From NCBI RefSeq assembly GCF_022170785.1, contig NZ_CP081870.1:2406001-2470000 (forward strand): a DNA stretch of 64,000 nt, written 5' to 3'. The notes under the pieces were generated by a model. The model searched no databases and was not told where the DNA came from. It saw only the letters and a list, made by a program, of their open reading frames with translations. The DNA is from Rossellomorea marisflavi. Lineage in GTDB: Bacteria > Bacillota > Bacilli > Bacillales > Bacillaceae_B. Position 1 is the stretch's first letter. Every line of letters starts with the position of its first letter. A program made the translations under genes and the position numbers. Shown piece by piece: positions 18,335 through 26,789 of this stretch.

Positions 18335-19432
18335 TCAATCTTCCTTCCTTTCCTGGGGTACCACGGTAATCTTCATATCTTTACCGATTGTTTCAACGCT
18401 TTTGATTTCCACGGGGAGACCTTCGGCTATGGATGGGAAGCCCTCTCCACCGAAGCTTGGGAACGAGTCCCGTCCTCCGAGTAGTTTCGGAGCCATATAA
18501 AGGATGAGCTCCTGGAAGGCTTCCTCCTGAAGGAAGCTTCCGTGAATGCTGCTGCCACCCTCTACATAAACCGATACAAACGATTTTTTACCAAGTTCAG
18601 CAACAAGTTCTTTCATGGTAATGGTTGGGCCTGATAGGGAGAGTATTTCACATCCCTCCTGAATGTATGCCTGTTTACGGGACTCAGGCACCTCGCATCC
18701 TGTGATGAGGATGGTCGGGCTTTGACGATCTTGAATGATATGGGAATGAATCGGGGTACGCAGGTGCGTATCCACGATAAGTCGAATGGGGTTTTTTCCA
18801 CCTTGGGGCAAACGGGTGGTCAGGTGCGGATTATCTTGAATGATGGTGTTGACTCCAACTAATATCGCGTCATGCCGGTGACGATCATAGTGGACGTCCA
18901 GTCTTGATTGTTCTGTTGTGATCCATTTACTGTCTCCGGACGAAGAAGCAGTCCTGCCGTCCAATGTCACGGCAGACTTCAGTGTCACATAGGGTGTGCC
19001 TGTCCGGATGAAGTGGAAAAAATGCTTATTGAGCTCAAGGGCTTCAGATTCTCCCATGCCGAGGAAGACATCGATACCCGCTTGCTTCAGCAGCTCGATT
19101 CCCTTCCCTCCTACAAGGGGATTGGGATCCTTGCAAGCAATGAAGACGCGCTTGATCCCGCTCTCGATGATCAGGTTTGCACACGGAGGCGTACGTCCGT
19201 GATGGGAACAAGGCTCCAGGGTCACGTAAATATCTGCCCCTTCGGCTTTATCACCCGCCTCCCTGATTGCATGGACCTCTGCATGGGGGCCGCCCGCCTT
19301 GAGATGCGCTCCGGTGCCAACAATGCGGCCATCTTTGACAACCACCGCTCCCACGACGGGGTTTGGTGAAGTCTGGCCTTGAGCGGACCTTGCCAACTGA
19401 AGGGCAAGCTTCATGTATTCATTAGGTTCCAA
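18335..19432 (-). CDS. ribD: Bifunctional riboflavin-specific deaminase / reductase
   Basis: RibD deaminates and then reduces the pyrimidine intermediate of riboflavin synthesis. The deaminase domain (first 145 residues) has the zinc site HAEVHAI and PCSHHGRTPPC; the reductase domain follows, with LKSAVTLDGRTAS and VEGGSSIHG. Length 365 is normal. The start is TTG 19432; the ribosome site AGGAGGTG lies ten bases upstream, a slightly long spacing but no better start exists. First gene after the FMN riboswitch. Confidence 0.95.
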   Translation of the reverse strand: MEPNEYMKLALQLARSAQGQTSPNPVVGAVVVKDGRIVGTGAHLKAGGPHAEVHAIREAGDKAEGADIYVTLEPCSHHGRTPPCANLIIESGIKRVFIACKDPNPLVGGKGIELLKQAGIDVFLGMGESEALELNKHFFHFIRTGTPYVTLKSAVTLDGRTASSSGDSKWITTEQSRLDVHYDRHRHDAILVGVNTIIQDNPHLTTRLPQGGKNPIRLIVDTHLRTPIHSHIIQDRQSPTILITGCEVPESRKQAYIQEGCEILSLSGPTITMKELVAELGKKSFVSVYVEGGSSIHGSFLQEEAFQELILYMAPKLLGGRDSFPSFGGEGFPSIAEGLPVEIKSVETIGKDMKITVVPQERKED

Positions 19433-19461
19433 TTTGATCTTTCACCTCCTGATTCATTCAT

Positions 19462-19490
19462 AAAAAAACCCCAAGAACGAAGTCTTGGGG
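19462..19490 (-). terminator. Terminator of the FMN riboswitch
   Basis: CCCCCAAGACT and AGTTCTTGGGG-type arms (AAGA loop region TTCGT) followed by TTTTTTT on the minus strand, 30 bases before ribD. With FMN bound this hairpin should form. Confidence 0.85.
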
Positions 19491-19700
19491 GAAGTTTGGC
19501 ATGACGAAATAAAGCATCTATCCTGATTGTTTAAAAAATCAGAGATACATACTTGCCGTTCCTTCTCCCATCCAGACTTTCACTGTCGGCTTTGGAGTTT
19601 CACCAAATCCACCGTCTAATAACCATTAGCCGGGTCACGGACTGAGAGCATTCGCTCATCACCGCCGGTAGGGAATTCCACCCTGCCCCGAAGGAAACCT
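19491..19700 (-). promoter_or_regulatory. FMN riboswitch (RFN element)
   Basis: The minus strand from about 19697 to 19555 carries the RFN signature: TTCGGGGCAGGGTGGAAT, CCCTACCGGCGGTGAT, AGTCCGTGACCCG, GGTGGATTTGGTGAAACTCC and GATGGGAGAAGGAACGGC. The expression platform with the terminator follows to 19462. It represses the whole ribDE-BA-H operon when FMN is plentiful. Confidence 0.97.
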
Positions 19701-19716
19701 ATTCGATTATGTACTG

Positions 19717-19746
19717 ATTATCGCCTCAATCCAAATTGATTGTCAA
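19717..19746 (-). promoter_or_regulatory. SigA-type promoter of the rib operon
   Basis: TTGACA at 19746-19741 and GATAAT at 19722-19717, 18 bases apart, immediately upstream of the RFN element. Confidence 0.8.
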
Positions 19747-19808
19747 GCTTTGAGTTTTTTGCCGATCCTGCAAAGTATCATTCGAACTAGAAACAGGTAC
19801 CGTCCCAC

Positions 19809-20027
19809 TCATGCGCCATATTTCCTATCCCGGATCATCTCGGCCGAAAGGATATTCTCACGACTGAACATCCTGAGTGCCCGCTTTGTATAACAGTAGG
19901 CACGAACATGTGTGGGGGTTATGGCCTCAATGGTTATGATCCTCTCGCTCAGCCGCGATTGACGATCGATATAGATGATTTTCAATGGTGTCCCTTCTTC
20001 GATTGCCTTCCTCATCAAGTAGTCCAT
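19809..20027 (-). CDS. SOS-boxed WYL-domain mini-protein
   Basis: A 72-residue protein consisting of little but a WYL-like beta domain: LKIIYIDRQSRLSERIITIE, then AYCYTKRALRMFSRENIL, which matches the pattern of the nucleic-acid or ligand-sensing WYL fold (a hydrophobic patch, then R-x-F near the end). There is no helix-turn-helix. The ATG at 20027 follows GGAG by seven bases. Its promoter holds a near-perfect LexA box in the spacer, so DNA damage should induce it. Function unknown; a single-stranded-DNA or nucleotide sensor, or an antagonist of a full-length WYL regulator, are possibilities. Confidence 0.8.
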   Translation of the reverse strand: MDYLMRKAIEEGTPLKIIYIDRQSRLSERIITIEAITPTHVRAYCYTKRALRMFSRENILSAEMIRDRKYGA

Positions 20028-20058
20028 AAGCCCACTCCATTCTACCTAGTATGAACTG

Positions 20059-20087
20059 ATTATATACGAACGTACGTTCTTTTTCAA
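20059..20087 (-). promoter_or_regulatory. SigA promoter with embedded LexA (DinR) box
   Basis: TTGAAA at 20087-20082 and TATAAT at 20064-20059 are 17 bases apart. The spacer and flank hold CGAACGTACGTTCT at 20067-20080, which agrees with the Bacillus SOS consensus CGAACRNRYGTTYC at 13 of 14 positions. LexA bound here would block the promoter directly. Confidence 0.88.
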
Positions 20088-20100
20088 GTATATGATCCTT

Positions 20101-20793
20101 TCAAGGAGTAATATAAAACTCCAGATCGAGATGCCAAAGAAAGGAAAATAACCAGTCCAATTCATCTGAGTAGGATTCAAATAGCGTAATCAAGGTGTGG
20201 TGGGCATCGAAAATGGAATGGAGGTGCCCCGGGAGAATCCCATTTTGGATGGCAAATATATTTACGCCATTGTAGTTTAATATCCACTTCTCGGCACCCT
20301 TATAAATCAGGATTTTATCATTTTCGAGGCTCCTCCACTCAAGGGCGGTCCGGCTGGCATATTTTAAAATGAACCGTTTTTCAACGGGGTGATCCATGTT
20401 CAGGACCCGCTTCCCCTTTAGAATAGAAATGGGATCTTTATTCTCCCTGAAAAAGGTATATTCTTTTCTTGAGCTGAGCGGCTGCTGCCGGTGAACGGCA
20501 TACTTCACCCACCCGTTGGTTTTCACATAAAAATACCCTTCCTTCGTTGATACTCCGATCAGGGTGCTGCTTGATACCGGCAGCTCGCGGAACCAGATCC
20601 GGTACGCTTTCCTAAGCTCCCTGTTCATACTGAGCGAAAGATACAGATTGGAACAGGCCGGTATGAAAATCAAAAGGGGAAAATAGAAAAGGTCATGTAT
20701 GACGAGGAGCATACCGACACCCACAAGGAAGTACATCGTTCCCCTGAAAAGGAGGGTATACTGCTCGTTCTTGTAGATTTGATAGAGATTCAT
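20101..20793 (-). CDS. Membrane-anchored protein of unknown function
   Basis: A 230-residue protein with two hydrophobic segments near residues 16-52 (FRGTMYFLVGVGMLLVIH and a following LLIFIPACSNLYLSL) and a soluble C-terminal part rich in aromatic and basic residues. The part after residue 115, with repeated short strands ending in KWILNYNG, faintly recalls tubby-like scaffold proteins of bacilli; this is weak. The ATG at 20793 is 20 bases after a purine-rich stretch. It lies upstream of the SOS-boxed gene but that gene has its own promoter. Confidence 0.7.
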   Translation of the reverse strand: MNLYQIYKNEQYTLLFRGTMYFLVGVGMLLVIHDLFYFPLLIFIPACSNLYLSLSMNRELRKAYRIWFRELPVSSSTLIGVSTKEGYFYVKTNGWVKYAVHRQQPLSSRKEYTFFRENKDPISILKGKRVLNMDHPVEKRFILKYASRTALEWRSLENDKILIYKGAEKWILNYNGVNIFAIQNGILPGHLHSIFDAHHTLITLFESYSDELDWLFSFLWHLDLEFYITP

Positions 20794-20872
20794 TTAAGCC
20801 CGTCCTTTCAAGCAGGAATCTCTACTATGCTATGAACCATCCCTCATATACAGAACAGGAAAGAACTTGGGA

Positions 20873-21117
20873 CAAAACAAAAAGGGAGCATTTGAGGACG
20901 AACAAAATCCGTATAGGTTCTTATTGCCACTCACGATGTTCCTTTCAGGACTTCACTTTCCCCTTTTAGCACGTAAGCCTTAGGAGTCTCACATCCGCTA
21001 CTCTTCCCGCTGGAATCTTCATTGCACTCCAGAACCGCTAGAAGCAGTTGGATTTAAATGGCCATTTAACAAAAAAAACCGAACTCAATTGCATTTAGGC
21101 AAATGAATTCGGATTTC
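20873..21117. repeat. Dispersed palindromic repeat, copy A (degenerate)
   Basis: The gene-free stretch 20794-21132 is filled by a worn copy of the repeat seen at 28188, 44357 and 44565. It starts with ACTTGGGACAAAA, has the middle GTCTCACATCCGCTACTCTTC and ATTGCACTCCAGAACCGCT, and ends with an imperfect hairpin CCGAA...GGCAAATGAATTCGG (21079-21112). No open frame of note. Confidence 0.8.
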
Positions 21118-21132
21118 CTATGAATAAGCTTC

Positions 21133-21981
21133 TTATGTCCATGATAAGATCCGGTTCAGCTGTGATTCTGCGTCTCGATACCCCTGTTGGTAAAGAGCAT
21201 CCAGTTTAGCAGGGTTTTTCTCAATCCTGCTTACTTGGAGGGGTTCTTGGGGCTGGATGATGATGACTTCCCCCCTACGCTCTTTTTCCTCGAGTTCAGC
21301 AATCGTTTGGTTGTAATGGAGATACCGGTTTTTCAGCGCATTGTACAAATTGGGATACTGCGGATATTTCCGCTTCACGAAATAGGAGAACCGTGACGGC
21401 TTTTTCATATATCCTCGGTTCCTCGTCAAAATCACCACATTCTTCTTATATCCATCCCTTTCCGCCTGTTGGAAAGGCACTGGATCGCTGATGCCGCCAT
21501 CAAGTAGTTCGTGACCGGAAAAATTCACAATGGGGGCAACAAACGGGAGGGAACTGGATGCCCTGATCGCTGTGAGGAGCTCCTCCCCATAGTCGCTTCT
21601 TCGGAAATACTGGGGTTTTCCTGTTTCACAGTTGGTCGTCCCGATCACGAATTCACTCTCATTTGAGGCGAACGCATCGAAATCGAACGGCACGATCCTT
21701 CGGGGGATTTCCTCGAAAACATAGTCCATCCCGAAAAGCTCTCCGTTCTTCCAGTAATTTCTCCAGGACAAATAGCGGGGGTCACGGATGAAATCGACAT
21801 TGACCTTGCGATTTCTGCCTTTTTGTCTCGATAGGTACGATGCCGCGTTGCATGCCCCGGCCGATACCCCGATCACATAAGGAAAGTCCACTCCCTGCTC
21901 AAGGAAGTATTCAAGGGCACCTGCGGTATAGATCCCCCGCATGCCCCCACCTTCCAATACAAGTCCTCCGTTGATCTTCAT
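21133..21981 (-). CDS. Patatin-like phospholipase
   Basis: A 282-residue serine hydrolase of the patatin family. It has the oxyanion block GGGMRGIYTAG at the N-terminus, the nucleophile motif GVSAGA (Ser near residue 40) and the dyad aspartate in LLDGGISDPVPF near residue 163. Such enzymes hydrolyse phospholipid acyl chains; the YjjU-type branch has no settled role. It is the last gene of a probable operon with the NUDIX and WYL genes (13-base gap). No signal peptide, so it is cytoplasmic or membrane-peripheral. Confidence 0.88.
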   Translation of the reverse strand: MKINGGLVLEGGGMRGIYTAGALEYFLEQGVDFPYVIGVSAGACNAASYLSRQKGRNRKVNVDFIRDPRYLSWRNYWKNGELFGMDYVFEEIPRRIVPFDFDAFASNESEFVIGTTNCETGKPQYFRRSDYGEELLTAIRASSSLPFVAPIVNFSGHELLDGGISDPVPFQQAERDGYKKNVVILTRNRGYMKKPSRFSYFVKRKYPQYPNLYNALKNRYLHYNQTIAELEEKERRGEVIIIQPQEPLQVSRIEKNPAKLDALYQQGYRDAESQLNRILSWT

Positions 21982-21993
21982 GATGTTTCCTCC

Positions 21994-22395
21994 TTACCGA
22001 TTCACTAAAAACGATTCCACTTGCTCGGGGTACAGGGTCGTAGACACCGCTTCATCAAGCGACATCCAGACGGGCCTATAGCTCCCTCTTAGATTTCCTG
22101 TAAACTCGTCCCCTCTCCCTGTTCCGAACGTCCCTTCATATTTTCCCACAAGAAAATAATGATGGACACCTTTTTGCTCGAACATCATACATGGCTGTAT
22201 GGATGAAACCGTTACCCCAAGCTCCTCATGTGCTTCCCTACATGCAGCTTCCATCGGGGTTTCATCAGGTTCGATCCCGCCGCCGGGGATAACATAGTAG
22301 ATTCGGCCATCCTTTATGCGTTCGATCAGGGCGATGCATCCCTCCTCGATCAAGAGTACCCCTGCCCGGTCCCTCGGCTCACGAGTCATGGTCAT
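21994..22395 (-). CDS. NUDIX hydrolase
   Basis: A 133-residue protein with a complete NUDIX box, GGGIEPDETPMEAACREAHE then ELGV, near residues 38-61, for hydrolysis of a nucleoside diphosphate derivative bound to magnesium. The substrate cannot be read from the sequence. Its ATG at 22395 lies inside the end of the upstream WYL gene (17-base overlap) without a good ribosome site, so translation probably depends on the upstream gene. Confidence 0.88.
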   Translation of the reverse strand: MTMTREPRDRAGVLLIEEGCIALIERIKDGRIYYVIPGGGIEPDETPMEAACREAHEELGVTVSSIQPCMMFEQKGVHHYFLVGKYEGTFGTGRGDEFTGNLRGSYRPVWMSLDEAVSTTLYPEQVESFLVNR

Positions 22396-23416
22396 ATAGA
22401 CGGTGAAGGTTTTCCACCTCTTCTTTCACGGTGTCCTGAAGGGTGTCCGGTGACAGGACCTTCACATTGGAGCCAAAGCCAAGGATCCAGTTCACCAGGC
22501 CGTCACTTATCCTGGCTTTGGTTGTAAGGATGAAATGGTCTTCCCCGTCCCTCGTAGTCGAAATATCCTTGCCGAACTTATCGATGATCACATTGATCAA
22601 ATTATTGCGGCAGCGGATCTTGATCCATTCTTCATCCCCTGCAAACATATGGAAGGTCGACTGGGTATAACTTGAAACATCGAACGATTCATACGGAAAG
22701 GTTTCATCCGTCTCCATCACGTTCTGAAGCCTGTCGACCCGGTAATGACGGATTTCTCCAGCTTCAAAATAATAAGCAATCAAATAGTAAAAATCATTCG
22801 CCCATGCGAGGGCGTAAGGTTTCACGCGGTAGACCCGCCCTTCATGGCTAAGCTGGAATTTCTTTTCCACATCGTACCGCCCATACTGAAAGGTGATGAC
22901 CCTCCTTTGTTCGATGGCTTCATGGATTTTATGTATCGCAAGGCGAATATAGGGATTCTCGCTTTTGATCGACGAATCGATCTGAATTTCATTTTGAAGC
23001 TTCTTCCCCTGATGGACGCTTGTCAGTCGGCGAATTTTCCCTGTCAGCTGACGGGTTTCTTTTTTCGAAATGAATTTCGCCGATACGACCGCATCGATGA
23101 GCATGCGAAGCTCGTACAGTTCGAAGAGGCGATACTGATGGCTGTAATACTTCGGCATCCCTTCTTTTTCCTGATTCACGGTGATATCAAACCCGTTCTG
23201 GATCAGATGCTCCATATCATCTTTAAGTGAATGCTTATTCAACTTCACATCGGGACCGTATTGCTGCTTGAAGCGGTGGATAAGGTCATCCAGGGTCTTC
23301 TCCCTTTCTTCATCTGTCTCTTCGCTCAAGATCTGCCTTAATTGAAGCAACCGGTCTTTATTGTCCAGTCTTGTCAATGCTTTCCCCCTGTTCCCCGGCT
23401 GTGCCGGCTGGAGCAT
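22379..23416 (-). CDS. WYL-domain transcriptional regulator
   Basis: A 345-residue regulator. The N-terminal 90 residues form a winged-helix-type region (DRLLQLRQIL ... LKDDMEHLIQNGFDI). The middle WYL domain starts near residue 165 with IEQRRVITFQYG and contains KPYALAWANDFYYLIAYY and HYRVDRLQNV; a WCX-type C-terminal domain follows. WYL regulators bind nucleic-acid ligands or nucleotides. ATG 23416 follows AGGAG by five bases; a TTG at residue 15 behind AGGGGG is an alternative. It heads the WYL-NUDIX-patatin operon. Confidence 0.87.
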   Translation of the reverse strand: MLQPAQPGNRGKALTRLDNKDRLLQLRQILSEETDEEREKTLDDLIHRFKQQYGPDVKLNKHSLKDDMEHLIQNGFDITVNQEKEGMPKYYSHQYRLFELYELRMLIDAVVSAKFISKKETRQLTGKIRRLTSVHQGKKLQNEIQIDSSIKSENPYIRLAIHKIHEAIEQRRVITFQYGRYDVEKKFQLSHEGRVYRVKPYALAWANDFYYLIAYYFEAGEIRHYRVDRLQNVMETDETFPYESFDVSSYTQSTFHMFAGDEEWIKIRCRNNLINVIIDKFGKDISTTRDGEDHFILTTKARISDGLVNWILGFGSNVKVLSPDTLQDTVKEEVENLHRLYDHDS

Positions 23417-23477
23417 GTTTTCTCCTAGTGGATTCTATAAAGTTATCAATCTCAGGGTAAATTTGTCAATGAATAAA

Positions 23478-23507
23478 GAAAAAAGCCCCTGCAGAAACAG
23501 GGGCTTT
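23478..23507 (-). terminator. Terminator of the DUF4870 gene
   Basis: AAAGCCCCTG and CAGGGGCTTT pair perfectly, followed on the minus strand by TTTTTTCTTT. Confidence 0.88.
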
Positions 23508-23511
23508 CGAC

Positions 23512-23847
23512 TCACTTTATGAAACGGATGACAGTTGGGATTCGATATGTTTCTCCGCCGTATGATTTAACGGCTGCCAAGATGGTAAAGATGAACGCCA
23601 AGATTCCTACCACCGGAAGAAGGACAAATCCGATGAGGATGAGCATCAACAGACTTGCTACGATACTGTAAATCGTATAAGAGATAAGGAAGTTGAGGTA
23701 TTCCTTACCGTGGAAATCCACGAATTCCGAGTCCTCCCTCTTCATCAGCCAGATGATCAAGGGGCCGATGAAGGTTGTGAAGAAGCTTGTCAAATAGATG
23801 AGCATGGCCATCAATTTTTCGTCACTGGTGGGCATAGGTCTTTCCAT
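23512..23847 (-). CDS. DUF4870 small membrane protein, SigW-type promoter
   Basis: A 111-residue protein with three or four hydrophobic helices (LMAMLIYLTSFFTTFIGPLI; LISYTIYSIVASLLMLILIG; LPVVGILAFIFTILA) and the motif DFHGKEYLNFLISY, placing it in DUF4870. The family's role is not known; a membrane-stress role is inferred only from the upstream SigW-like promoter. ATG 23847 has GGAGG 11 bases upstream. It is transcribed alone between two hairpin-bounded units. Confidence 0.85.
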   Translation of the reverse strand: MERPMPTSDEKLMAMLIYLTSFFTTFIGPLIIWLMKREDSEFVDFHGKEYLNFLISYTIYSIVASLLMLILIGFVLLPVVGILAFIFTILAAVKSYGGETYRIPTVIRFIK

Positions 23848-23891
23848 AAGTTCTCATTCCTCCATAAAAAAATAATAAGTTCCTATATATG

Positions 23892-23918
23892 TACGCATGA
23901 GTCAATCAAAAAGTTTCA
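23892..23918 (-). promoter_or_regulatory. SigW-type ECF promoter of the DUF4870 gene
   Basis: TGAAAC at 23918-23913 and CGTA at 23895-23892 with a 17-base spacer match the SigW consensus of Bacillus (TGAAAC, 16-17 bases, CGTA). Confidence 0.7.
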
Positions 23919-24012
23919 CAGAATGGAAAACTTTCATAGATTAGACTCTTTTTGAATATAAGTGAAGTGAATGGGTTTGTCCATACCATTGGAAAAGAAA
24001 GGCGGTCTTGTG

Positions 24013-24792
24013 TTGAGTAAATTAGAAGCATTCATTCTCGGGATCATCCAGGGGTTGACAGAATTCCTGCCCATTTCGAGCACGGGTCATCTTTATCTCG
24101 GGAGGCTCGCCTTCGGCCTGGAGGAAGCCGGGCTATTTCTCGATACAATGCTCCATATCGGCACGCTCATTGCAGTCCTTGTGGTGTATCAAAAAGAGCT
24201 TCTCCACATGATCAGGCATCCATTTTCAAAATTATCATTGATCCTCGTAATCGGCACGATACCGGCTGTCATCATCGGACTGTTGTTCAAGGATTTTTTT
24301 GACAGTATCTCCAAAAATGGTGTCACCATCGGGTGGGAATTCCTTGCGACAGGCTTCATCATGTATTTCGCTGACAATGTGAAAGGCGGGTACAAGAAAC
24401 TGCAGGACCTCACCTATACCGATGCCCTGGTGATCGGGAGCTTTCAGGCTGCCGCCATCTTTCCGGCCCTGAGCCGTTCGGGGCTTACCATTGCTGCGGG
24501 GCTCATCAGGAAGCTGGACCGGGAGACTGCCGCTTATTTTTCTTTCCTCCTCTCTACTCCGGCAATACTCGGGGGCATCGTCCTTCAAGGGAAAGACCTC
24601 TTCAGTGGACACGTCGAAGCCATCAGCTTCACAAGTCTCCTCATCGGAACATTGAGTGCCGGGCTCTTCGGGTACTTCGCCATCGTCGGGATGATCAATT
24701 TTCTCAAGAAACGATCATTGAAGGTTTTCTCCTACTATGTTTGGGCTTTAGGTATCGCTATATTAATTCTGCAGTTTACAGGAGTCCTTTAG
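24013..24792 (+). CDS. uppP: Undecaprenyl-diphosphatase
   Basis: UppP (BacA) removes a phosphate from undecaprenyl diphosphate so the lipid carrier can be reused for cell-wall synthesis; overproduction gives bacitracin resistance. From TTG 24013 the protein has 259 residues, eight hydrophobic helices and both catalytic loops, QGLTEFLPISSTGHL and FPALSRSGLT. The start could also be the GTG at 24010; AAAGGCGG lies just upstream. Further upstream codons to 23971 lack a ribosome site. It is followed after 13 bases by a dedA gene, probably one transcript. Confidence 0.93.
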   Translation: MSKLEAFILGIIQGLTEFLPISSTGHLYLGRLAFGLEEAGLFLDTMLHIGTLIAVLVVYQKELLHMIRHPFSKLSLILVIGTIPAVIIGLLFKDFFDSISKNGVTIGWEFLATGFIMYFADNVKGGYKKLQDLTYTDALVIGSFQAAAIFPALSRSGLTIAAGLIRKLDRETAAYFSFLLSTPAILGGIVLQGKDLFSGHVEAISFTSLLIGTLSAGLFGYFAIVGMINFLKKRSLKVFSYYVWALGIAILILQFTGVL

Positions 24793-24805
24793 GAGGTGCA
24801 TGACC

Positions 24806-25405
24806 ATGGATACGGATTGGATCCTTCAGCTCTTATCCACACTTGGTGACTGGGGGTATATCGGGGTGGCGGGGGCCCTCATGGTGGAAGTGATCCCAAG
24901 CGAGCTTGTGCTCGGCTATGCAGGCTACCTTGTTCATGAAGGACAGATCAGTCTTGTGGGGGCCATGCTGAGCGGGATGATCGGAGGGACCCTAGCTCAG
25001 GTATTCTTATACTGGCTCGGCCGCTATGGCGGTCGCCCGTTTTTTGATCGATATGGAAAATTCCTTCTCATGCCACCCAAGCATATCGAGGCCGCGGAGA
25101 AATGGTTTGAAAAACACGGTACCTTTGTCGTTTTCACTGCCAGATTCATTCCTGTTGTCCGGCATGCCATCAGTATACCGGCTGGGATGTCGAGGATGTC
25201 CCTCTCTTCTTTCTGTTTGTATACCTTTGCCGCCATGTTTCCTTGGACGCTCCTGTTCCTGCTTGTCGGCATGCAGCTCGGTACACACTGGCAGCACATC
25301 GAAGTGATTGGCGTACGGTACATCAAACCGTTGGCCGCGATTGCCATCGGCGGCATATCGCTCTATGTGTTGTTTACTTTCTTGCGGAGCAGGAAGAGAA
25401 GATGA
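24806..25405 (+). CDS. DedA-family membrane protein
   Basis: A 199-residue membrane protein with the DedA (SNARE-associated) signature: an early EVIPSELVLGYAGYL helix, the GGTLAQVFLYWLGRYGG segment and FTARFIPVVRHAISIPAGMSRM with the conserved arginines. Some DedA proteins of bacilli are known to return undecaprenyl phosphate across the membrane. Sitting directly behind uppP, that role is likely here, though it is inference. The ATG at 24806 stands nine bases after GGAGG; an ATG at 24800 is too close. Confidence 0.88.
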   Translation: MDTDWILQLLSTLGDWGYIGVAGALMVEVIPSELVLGYAGYLVHEGQISLVGAMLSGMIGGTLAQVFLYWLGRYGGRPFFDRYGKFLLMPPKHIEAAEKWFEKHGTFVVFTARFIPVVRHAISIPAGMSRMSLSSFCLYTFAAMFPWTLLFLLVGMQLGTHWQHIEVIGVRYIKPLAAIAIGGISLYVLFTFLRSRKRR

Positions 25406-25468
25406 CTTCTATTATCAGGCAGGATTGATTACAATAGAGTTATTACCTGATAAGGAAGGGACGACCTT

Positions 25469-26596
25469 ATGAATCGATTACTCTTAACCAATGCAACCAT
25501 TTATCCCATCTCAAGCCCTCCGATTCAAAATGGCTCTGTGCTGATCGAGGACGGAATTATCAGGCAGGTGTATGCACGTGCCTTCGAAGCCACCGATATC
25601 CCTTGGATTGACTGCGGAGGGCGTCATCTTCTCCCCGGCCTTATCGATGCCCATACCCACCTGGGATTATACGATGAAGGAACAGGTTGGGCGGGGAATG
25701 ATGCGAACGAAACCATCGAACCCATGACTCCCCACGTCCGGGCATTCGACGGTGTCTATCCTCTTGACCCCGGGTTTACGGACGCATTGAAATACGGGGT
25801 GACAACGGTGAATGTGATGCCTGGGAGCGCCAATGTCATCGGGGGCACCACCTCTGTCATTAAAACGTTCGGTTCGAACATCAGCTCCATGATCGTCAGG
25901 AAGACGTCGGGGCTCAAGCTTGCACTGGGAGAGAATCCAAAACGGATCCACAGTAACGGGAACAATGATTCCATAACGCGAATGGGCATCATGGGGATGC
26001 TCAGGGAAGCCTTCTTCACGGCTAAATATTGTGATCAGCCTGATGACCTAAGAGTCGCTCCCCTGGTTGCTGCACTGAAACGGGAGATACCGGTCCGCAT
26101 CCATGCCCACAGGGCAGACGACATCCTATCTGCCATCCGGTTCGCCGACGAGTTCAACCTAGACCTTCGGATCGAACATTGTACAGAAGGGCATCTCATT
26201 GCACACGAACTTCAGGGACGCAACCTCAAAGTTTCCGTCGGTCCGACATTTACAAGGCGCTCCAAAGTCGAACTGAAAAATAAAAGCTGGATGACCTATC
26301 AAAAATTGACGGAAGCAGGCGTTGAAGTGTCGATCACAACCGACCACCCCTACACCCCGATTCAATACTTGAATATGTGCGCGGCCATCGCCGTGAGGGA
26401 AGGTCTTGATGAAGGGAAGGCACTTGAGGGGATCACCCTCACCCCAGCCCGGAACCTTGGCGTATCGGACCGTGTGGGTAGCATAGAGGCCGGGAAAGAT
26501 GCTGACCTCGTACTCTGGACCCACCATCCATTCCATTTCATGGCTAAACCCGTGCTCACACTGGTGAACGGACGGACGGCTTTCAGCAACCTTTAA
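25469..26596 (+). CDS. Metal-dependent amidohydrolase
   Basis: A 375-residue member of the amidohydrolase superfamily, imidazolonepropionase-like branch. Metal ligands are visible: HTH in DAHTHLG (residues 62 and 64), the histidines of RIHAHRADD, the EHC block and the aspartate of TTDHP. The C-terminal beta strand GKDADLVLWTHHPF is usual. Substrate unknown; similar genes are often called hydrolases of cyclic amides. ATG 25469, with AAGGAAGGG about ten bases upstream. It ends 378 bases before the next gene. Confidence 0.85.
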   Translation: MNRLLLTNATIYPISSPPIQNGSVLIEDGIIRQVYARAFEATDIPWIDCGGRHLLPGLIDAHTHLGLYDEGTGWAGNDANETIEPMTPHVRAFDGVYPLDPGFTDALKYGVTTVNVMPGSANVIGGTTSVIKTFGSNISSMIVRKTSGLKLALGENPKRIHSNGNNDSITRMGIMGMLREAFFTAKYCDQPDDLRVAPLVAALKREIPVRIHAHRADDILSAIRFADEFNLDLRIEHCTEGHLIAHELQGRNLKVSVGPTFTRRSKVELKNKSWMTYQKLTEAGVEVSITTDHPYTPIQYLNMCAAIAVREGLDEGKALEGITLTPARNLGVSDRVGSIEAGKDADLVLWTHHPFHFMAKPVLTLVNGRTAFSNL

Positions 26597-26789
26597 AAAA
26601 GGGACCGGAGACGTCTTGATACAAGCGCCTCCAGCCCTTGCGAGGCATGAGATGGACCGGTTTTCGCACTTGGCATTTCAACGTTTACAATCTTTAAAAA
26701 ATAAATACAAAAAAACAGCATTTACCCTATTCCCTTTTTGTCGATTATCTTATATGATACAGAAAGGATATAGAATATTTCCTATTACA

